Below, piece after piece: positions 57,001 to 64,000 of a DNA stretch of 64,000 nucleotides. How positions within the stretch are numbered: the stretch's first letter is position 1; each line of letters opens with the position of its first letter. The notes under the pieces were generated by a model that was not told the origin of the DNA, searched no databases, and was given only the letters and a program-made list of their open reading frames with translations. Origin of the DNA: Phyllostachys edulis (Eukaryota; Streptophyta; Magnoliopsida; Poales; Poaceae); the NCBI GenBank assembly GCA_036346405.1, contig CM070562.1, positions 77,891,482 through 77,955,481 of the forward strand, in the 5' to 3' direction. A program made the translations under genes and the position numbers.

Positions 57001-58480
57001 AACACATTGGCAATCTCCCAGAAAATGTAGTTTTGAGGTTTGAAAATAAAAATATTCGACGTTTTCGCGCAAAGGCACAACTTGGTCCAAAAGCAAGAAA
57101 AAGCAATGAAAATGACCAAATTGGCTTCAGAATAGCATAGGTAAGTGAGATAAGGCAAAGAGAAGCAAGAAGGCTTCAAATTCCAGAGAATAGCCAAAAA
57201 TCTCACTTATGTCCATATGAAAGAACAATTGTTCTATTTGACCTTTGATCATTGTGAGTCTTCAAGAATTGCAATTCAGATTCAGACAAGACGATAAGAA
57301 CAAAATAATGCAATTTAAATGCTCCCACTCACTATGATTACCAAAATTCTCTCCCTATGACTCCAAAAAGCTCTAAAACAACATTTTTACCAATCTTTCT
57401 CCCCCTTTGACAATGAATTCATCAAGGTGCATGGAAGAAGATAGAGCTTGAATGAAATGGAATGGCTGCAATTTTTATTTTTATTTTTTAGTTTTTTAGT
57501 TTGTTTTTTTTTTAAATTTTTAGCAAAAAGGAGCCATGAAGATTATCCAAGAAGACTGTACAAGTATTATATCAAGCGATATTATGTGAAGAAGCTATAT
57601 TCAAGAATGGCAAAACATGTATAGCAAAGCTAAGGCCAAAATAGTAATAATCTGAGATTAAATGAATTGACAGTATGACAAGGTGCTTAAGATCATAGTT
57701 TCACTAAAGATATCCAAAAATGAGTGAAGCCATGTCTATAAGCTAAATGGAGCCAGAAGCTAGAAAATGAGTCAATTTTGAGCATTTTGAGTTCAGTTTT
57801 GAATCAATTAGTTCAAGCATTTAGAATTTCGCACTTCGCTAAAAATGATTGGTTTTATCTTAGTAAAGCAAGTCCTGGACTAGGAGCCATCCACAATTGC
57901 CTCCTAAGCTTCAACCAATTGCCAATTTGTTTTCTTAACGATGTGCTAGATCTCAAGCCTTACTGCGACCATCCCAAGCAACAAAAGTTTAAGAGAGTGG
58001 TCTAGGTCATCCAAAACTCCCCCTGAGTTCATGCCTAGTGCAATGGCAAGCCGTCTCATGAGAAAGAATTGGTGAGATCAGTTTTTTTGCACAGAAAAAC
58101 TTATTTTTCATTTGCTTGACTTAAGAATTATCATAACTCAAGTTACAACTCAAAATAAGTTCAAGACTCAATTAAGCCTATATGACATGGCATGAATCAT
58201 GAGAGGATCACTATGGCAAAACTAGCCACAAGATCCAAAAAGTCATGTTTTGATTCAATTTTCTCATAGATAATAAAGCTAGCATGGCAAAAGCTAAGCT
58301 ATACATAAAAAGCCATAAAAGAAGTCTAGAAAACTAGCACAAGACATGGCAGGGTATAAAGCATGAAATCAAGTCATACAAGGATAATAATCAAAGCTCC
58401 ACAAGTTTATATTACAATGCAAGTTGTTGAATTTTAAAATGCATTATGGTACAATGAATGCAAAAAGAGCAAACTCCCCT
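57001..58480 (-). other. 3' non-coding region of Sirevirus F with repeated purine tracts
   Basis: No supported open frame between RNase H and the LTR; no envelope-like gene is seen. Additional G-rich purine tracts resembling the main one occur in minus sense at about 57391-57411 (CAAAGGGGGAGAAAGATT), 58010-58028 (CTCAGGGGGAGTTTTGG) and 58470-58482 (GAAGGGGAGTTTG). Multiplied purine tracts upstream of the 3' LTR are a known hallmark of Sireviruses. Confidence 0.8.
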
Positions 58481-61400
58481 TCAAAGCAGGCCAAGAGAAC
58501 TAATAACCCCCAACTCTCCCTGCAAAGAAGCAAAACGAGAAGAATCAAGAGCCTTAGTGAAGATATCCGCAACCTGTTGCTCAGACTCAATAAAGTGAAG
58601 CACAACATCACCCTTCTCTACATGGTCTCTAAGGAAATGGTATCGAATGTCAATGTGCTTAGTCCTAGAATGTTGCACTGGGTTTTTAGCAATGTTTATG
58701 GCACTAGTGTTGTCATAGAAAAGAGGAACACTACCCAAAGATAACCCATAGTCCCGCAGAGTAGATAAGATCCAGAGAACCTAAGAGCAACTACTGGCTG
58801 CAGCTACATACTCGGCCTCGGTAGTGGACTGTGCAACAGAGGACTGTTTCCTAGAAGACTAAGAGATAAGAGATGTGCCTAAGAAATGACAAATACCAGA
58901 AGTATTCTTCCTATCCACTCTACACCCGGCAAAATCAGCATCAGAAAAAGCCCGAATAAAGAGAGCAGAAGAAGAAGAATACCAGAGTCCAAAGTCAAGA
59001 GTGTCTTGGAGATACCTGAATATGCAACGCACTGCTTGACGATGAGAGGCGCGAGGGGAAGCCTGAAATCGAGTACACAGACACACAGCGAACTGTATAT
59101 CCGGCCTCGAAGCGGTAAGGTAGAGGAGGGAGCCAATCATGCTGCGGTACTCCTTCTGGTCCACGGACTCGCCATCCTCATCTGGGTCTAGCACGGTGGA
59201 TGTAGCAATGGGAGTAGACATTGGCCTACTGCTTCCCATGTCGAAGCGCCGAAGAAGGTCCTTTGTATTCTTACTTTGATGAAGGAAGGTGCCTTCTTTC
59301 AGTTGCTTGACTTGAAAACCAAGGAAGAAGGTCAATTCGCCCATCATGCTCATCTCAAACTCCCTGCTCATAGAATCTGAAAATCTAGACACCAAAGCAT
59401 GAGAGGAACCACCGAATATAATGTCATCCACGTAAATCTAAACCAACAGAAAGTCACTGCCATGCTTGAGAGTGAACAAGGTTTTATCTACCATTCCCAT
59501 TTTGAAATCATTTTTAAGCAGAAAACTCTTAAGTCTATCATACCAAGCTCTAGGGGCTTGCTTCAGTCCATACAAAGCTTTGGAGAGTTTAAAAACATGG
59601 TTTGGGAACTTATGATTTTCAAAACCAGGAAGTTACTTAACAAAGACCTCTTCTTCTATGAAGCCATTAAGGAAAGCACTCTTGATATCTATTTGAAAAA
59701 GCTTGAAGCCCTTGGATGCCGCAAATGCTAGCAAAATGCGAATGGCTTCTAATCTAGCTACAGGAGCAAAGGTCTCTTCAAAGTCTAAGCTTTCTACTTG
59801 GAAATAACCTTGAGCTACAAGGCTAGCCTTATTGCGAACTACCAACCCATCCTCACTTTGCTTATTTTTGAAAACCCATTTTGTTCCAATTACGTTATGA
59901 TGAGGTGGAGGTTCAACTAAGGTCCAGACTTTGTTTCTTTCAAAATTTTCAAGTTCTTGATGCATGGCATTGACCCAAGAGGGATCAGATAAAGCATGGT
60001 TGACATCTCGGGGTTCAAAAGACGCGATAAAAGCAGAATGTGCATGAGAATCAGGAGAAATAAACCTAGAGCGAGTGACTCGCTCATGAAGATCCCCAAT
60101 CATCTGCTTTCGGTAGATCTTGGTCATTTGGATATGAAGAGGAGCTCCTGGTGCTGAAGTGGCCTCTACCTCATAGGCTGTGAAGGTAGGAGTAGAGCCA
60201 CTCAGGTCGTCGGTGAAGATAGGAGGAGGCTGCTCAGCTGAAACTGGAGTAGTAGAAGCAGGCTCTCCAACCATCTTAGAAGTGACTAGAAGATGGATTG
60301 GGTCCTCATCCTCAGAGTCATCGTCGACGAAGATGCTTTCTTAAATATCGAGGAACACGTGTCTTGCGTGACATCGGGTCTAGTACGGGACTAGCCTCAT
60401 CAAAAGTGACCGCAAGTCTCAACAATTTTGTTAGTATCCAAATTAAATACATGATAGCCACGAGAATGAGCAGAATATCCAAGAAATATGCCATCAGAAC
60501 ATCTAGATTCAAATTTATCAAGGTTGCCATGTTTAAGAATGAAGCACTTGCAACCAAAAATCTTGAAATGAGATACTTTAGGCCTATGACCGAATCTAAG
60601 TTCAAAAGAAGTCTTGCCTATGACAGATCTCAAGAACACCCTATTTGACACATAACAAGCAGTAGAGATCGCCTCAGCCCAAAACCTCCTAGGTGTGAAA
60701 TGCTCATCTAGCATGGTCCTGGCCATCTCTACAAGGGTCCTGTTCTTCCTCTCTACAACACCATTCTGCTGGGGAACTCTAGAAGAAAAGAACTGGTGCT
60801 CAATTCCCCTATCTGTACAGAAGGTAGAAAAGGAAGAATTCTTGAATTCTGTCCCATTGTCACTCCTAATGGCTCTCAAAGCTCCAAGAAGGTCAACAGC
60901 TAGTCTAAGGACTAATTCTCTAAAATAGCCAAAAGCCTCGTCCTTAGAAATCAGAAAATATACCCATGAATACCTGGAGTAATCATCCACAATGACAAGC
61001 ACATACCACTTTCCTCCTGCAGACTGAACTCTAGAAGGACCAACAGTATCTAAGTGCAAGAGCTGACCAGGTCCATCTGTCATCACTAAGGTAAGAGGTT
61101 GATGAGAAGCAAAAACTATCTTACCATGTCTACAAGGAGTGCACACAAGGTCTCTAACAGCCTTTAGCCTAGGCAAGCCTCTAATCAAATCCTTGCTACT
61201 AACTCTAGTCAAGTGGTCGAAGCCTATGTGACCAAGCCTACGATGCCACAACACTAAATCATGGGAGTCAGAAGCCACAAGACATCTAGGACTAGAAGCA
61301 AAAGAGATACTGAAATTGGTACAAAAGATTTTCTCAAACCTAGAGATCTCAAAGACAAGCTCACCTGAGGAATCTAGAACACTACACTCACCACTTTTAA

Positions 61401-61737
61401 ACCTCACTTCTAGGCCCTCATCAAGAAGCTGGGAGACAAATAAAAGATTATACCTCAGCTTACTTACCAAAGCGATGTCCTTGAGCATGAACTTGTTGTT
61501 GACGCGCACTGTGCCCTTAGCTGTCACGGTCCCGGTAGAAGCATCCCCAAATGTGATCAAATTATTGCCGGATGCACGTGTGAGGGAGAAGAACCATCTA
61601 GAATCTCTAGTCATGTGTCGAGAACACCCGGAGTCAACAAGCCATATGTCCTCCTTCCTCACACGACGGACCTAAAAAGCACGAACAAGAAACATCTGTG
61701 CCTCAGTACTAGGGTTAGTGATAAGAGACTTGCGAAT
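58481..61737 (-). pseudogene. pol: Sirevirus pol: protease, integrase, reverse transcriptase, RNase H (broken)
   Basis: In minus-sense order: protease motif WLVDSGCSRHMTRDSRWFF (about 61645-61590); the pre-integrase zinc region (LWHRRLGHIGFDHLT, CTPCRHGK); the integrase core with its acidic residues in HLDTVGP, IRSDNGTEFKN and NGVVERKNRT (61662-60400); reverse transcriptase (WVNAMHQELENFERNKVW, FKLFQIDIKSAFLNG, then IYVDDIIFGGSS near 59420); and RNase H (STTEAEY region, DNTSAINIAKN, RTKHIDIRYHFLRD). The two sides of the integrase-RT hinge (about 60310-60410) are in different frames. Stops lie at 59438-59440 (just before the YVDD motif), 58859-58861, 58791-58793 and one near 59633. These lesions make it non-functional, but it is recent enough that every domain is readable. 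Confidence 0.93.
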
Positions 61738-64000
61738 CTAGTATTGAGTCACATGATGCTTGGGCAAAACAGTAGAAGCAGCAGTAAAATTGTTAGGAGC
61801 AAAATCATAAGAATGCACACGAGAACCACCTAGACCTCTCCGAATCGACCTACCAAAAGGTCGGTACTCCCCCTGTCTAGATGCTACTCGTGGTCTCTCC
61901 TCACGATATCCTAACCCGAAGCGCTGCCTAGAGCCACCAAAGGAGTCAAAGAAGTCATCTACAAACTTGGCCCTATGTCTAGCAGGAAAGACAGGCTGCT
62001 TGGCTCTAGAGACAACAACAGGTAAAGAAACTCCTCTAATGGTTCTCAAAGCACTCATCCTCTTCTTCCTCTCAATCTTGTCTCTACGGAAGCAGAACTC
62101 AACGATATGTCCATCCTTCTTACATAAGGTGCAATAGTACTTGACCTTTTGAGGGGTATGACCTGATGAAGCAGAAGCACCTGTCTTGCTAGAAAGAGTT
62201 TGGGCAAAACCCACAGATCTAAAGACAATCTTAGATGGCTCAGGGGGTTCTATCTCAAACAAGCCACTCTCAACAACTCTCGTAATCTTAGGTGGATGGT
62301 TCTTGGAATGCTCTAGGGGATCAAAACCTAGGCCACTATTCTTCACACTCACCTTAGATTGATCAAGGATCATGTTTAGGTTCTTCTTCCCACTAATAAA
62401 TCTCTCAAGAGTCCTGTTAAGATAGTCATTTTGTTTGGCTAACTCATTACATGAGGCAGACTTATTTGACTTGCTAGCCCTATCATACTTTTCCTTATAG
62501 TGAGTTACCTCGGCTTTCAAAACCTCACAAGACACCCAATAATTATCCCTAATCCTGTCCAACTGCTCTTTGAACTTAACTCTAAACGTTTCTTGTATCT
62601 TATCTACATTATGCCCAACTTCAGCTCACAAAACACAAAAAGCATAATCAACAATTTTCTTGGAAGCAGTCATGGATATGGATTGTTCAATTTTAGCTTT
62701 CTCCTCTAGTGTTTTGTTTAGAGCCTCATTTTCAATTGTGAGCTTAAGACAATTTTCACATGATGCAGATTTAGAGTGAAAGACCATTTCAGTCATTTCT
62801 TTCATTTTAGTGCTATTAATCTCACAATATGAGCAAGTGTGACTAGCATCAAATTTCATCAATTCTTTTGTAGCGCTATCCAATTTTAATTCAAGCAAAG
62901 CACAATTCGAGCAAGATAAAGGAATAGCGCCTACAGCAGTCACATCTAAAGCAATAGCATTTATGCAAGTATGACTAGGACTCGACTTGAGAGAATCTAG
63001 TTCATCAAAAGCATCTTTCAGTTGATTAGCAATAGAGGAATGAGCAGATTTCAGATTTACTAGTTCATTAAGCAAGCTAGAGCAAGAATCACAATCATCA
63101 GCAGGATTAATGGATTTGAGCCTAACAACTTCTAAGTTCAAGTCATCAATCAAGGTATCCTGTTTCTTAATCGTTTTTGCTTGCTTATTCAGTTTTTGTT
63201 CAGCAAGGACCAAAGCACGTTTCATATCAGCAAGTGAAGGACGTACCTCATCGGGATCACTGAAAAGGTCGTCGTCAGTGGAGGAGTTGACGCCATGGCT
63301 GTCCCTAGCCATGAAGCACATACCGGTGAAGTCCTGGGCCTTCTTCTTGCCATAAGAGTCATCGTCGTCGTCTTCCGTCTCCGAGTCCACATCGCTCATG
63401 TCAACACTCTCAAGAGCGGCAAGGACCCGGCTGACGAACTTGCGATAGTTGGGCTTCTTGACTTTCGCATCCTTGGCTTGAGGACGCCTCCGAGAGTCCT
63501 TCTCCATTTTGCCCTTCAACTTGGGGCACTTGGAGCGAATGTGGTTTGGCTCACCACACTCAAAACAAGTGATGGGGCCACCTCTCCTCCTGTTCCTCAC
63601 TTTGTTGTACAGTCTTGAGAATTTAGTGGATAGGAGGGCAAGGTCATCCTCAGGTAGCTTCTCTAGCTGCTCATCACTCAGAGAATGCAAAGCGGACAAG
63701 GAAAAACTAGATGAGCCAAAATCCAATGAATCAGAAGAACTATCCTTAGATGGGTCGATCACCAAAGCCATCGACTCTATCTTGGGGAGACGCGAGATAA
63801 AGTCAATCTCATGCGTCTTCAACCTAGAGTAGAGCTTATCCATGGTAAGCTCACTCATGATAGTATTGTCATTTGATGGATCTGATCTTCATCCCCCAGA
63901 CCCTTACATCAAGAGCACCCAAGAGTTGGTGTGCATTCTCAGACTCAGTGAAAACAAGATCAACAGCACGAAGATCATGAAGGATCTTGGAAAACCTTCC
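61738..64000 (-). pseudogene. gag: Sirevirus gag (partial at the right edge, broken)
   Basis: The minus-strand reading from the edge begins with a Gag helix block (HDLRAVDLVFTESENAHQLL), changes frame near 63880 and is open over 63858-62626 and 62562-61738. It contains a CCHC knuckle (CFECGEPNHIRSKCPKLKG, near 63560), a very long acidic and coiled-coil stretch with repeated C-x2-C pairs (DSCSSLL, CSNCALL, CSYCEIN, CENCLKL), and a second finger (CTLCKKDGHIVEFCFRR, near 62110). This extended Gag is typical of Sireviruses. One in-frame TGA at about 62623 and stops near 61737 and 61675 interrupt it. Confidence 0.92.

Larger units (their letters stand above)
55062..64000 (-). mobile_element. Sirevirus (Copia) element F, minus strand, runs off the right edge
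   Basis: In minus sense the order from the right edge is gag, protease, integrase, reverse transcriptase, RNase H, a 1.5-kb 3' non-coding region with several purine tracts, and the 3' LTR. The 5' LTR, primer site and the start of gag lie outside the window. It is inserted in the protease region of Sirevirus E; the left flank is GACAA (55057-55061). It is more intact than the other elements, with a few stops and a short frameshifted hinge. Confidence 0.92.

Noticed and set aside
57001..58480. Envelope-like gene of Sirevirus F
   Set aside because: Some Sireviruses carry one, but no long open frame or membrane segments occur on the minus strand here.

Overview
The window looks like a transposon-saturated interval of a grass (Poaceae) nuclear genome. 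The evidence is a three-exon wall-associated kinase (WAK) gene with phase-1 GT-AG introns, Sirevirus/Copia and chromovirus-type Gypsy retrotransposons with very long LTRs, a BARE/Angela-like LTR, a CACTA element and several Mutator-like elements (MULEs). I cannot name the species. There is one gene that could be functional, a WAK receptor kinase at 25868-28495 (+). Two WAK pseudogenes lie nearby (33468-36534 + and 46040-46888 -), so the interval is the remains of a WAK cluster opened up by transposons.

Layout. 1-11577: a MULE transposase remnant, a Sirevirus LTR piece and a minus-strand Gypsy element (1039-9129). Its left LTR carries a BARE/Angela-like solo LTR with target-site duplication (TSD) GGGCG; its right boundary abuts a Gypsy LTR of another family (9130-10877). 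11583-21756: a deleted minus-strand chromovirus (TSD TCTTG) whose LTR contains a 5.0 kb solo LTR (TSD CTTTG). 22819-24728: a long-TIR MULE with a perfect 9-bp TSD and a chain of small palindromes. 25729-28495: WAK promoter and gene; a 133-bp MITE with its own 9-bp TSD sits in exon 1 and breaks the frame. 29772-33467: a Copia LTR and RNase H remnant hit by a CACTA element and a Sirevirus solo LTR. 33468-36534: WAK pseudogene 2, split by a 1.2 kb MULE. 37244-41466: a second chromovirus of the same LTR family. 41467-45540: decayed Copia sequence. 45593-45955: a small relative of the palindrome MULE. 46040-46888: the 3' part of WAK pseudogene 3, cut by a plus-strand Sirevirus (46889-55061). That Sirevirus is interrupted by a 3.8 kb Gypsy solo LTR (TSD TTAGC) and then by a minus-strand Sirevirus that runs off the right edge (55062-64000).

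How it fits together. The only cellular function visible is cell-wall sensing by the WAK (extracellular galacturonan-binding and EGF modules, one membrane span, a non-RD kinase). Everything else is an insertion history that can be ordered from target-site duplications. Four solo LTRs have exact 5-bp TSDs, so LTR-LTR recombination has been frequent. Many premature stops in the WAK pseudogenes and the right-hand Sirevirus are CAG/CAA to TAG/TAA, TGG to TAG or CGA to TGA changes, as expected from deamination of methylated cytosine. I see no CRISPR array, rRNA or tRNA gene. I do not see a convincing new gene system; the strongest unusual signals are the MITE inside the WAK exon and the nested-palindrome MULE family.
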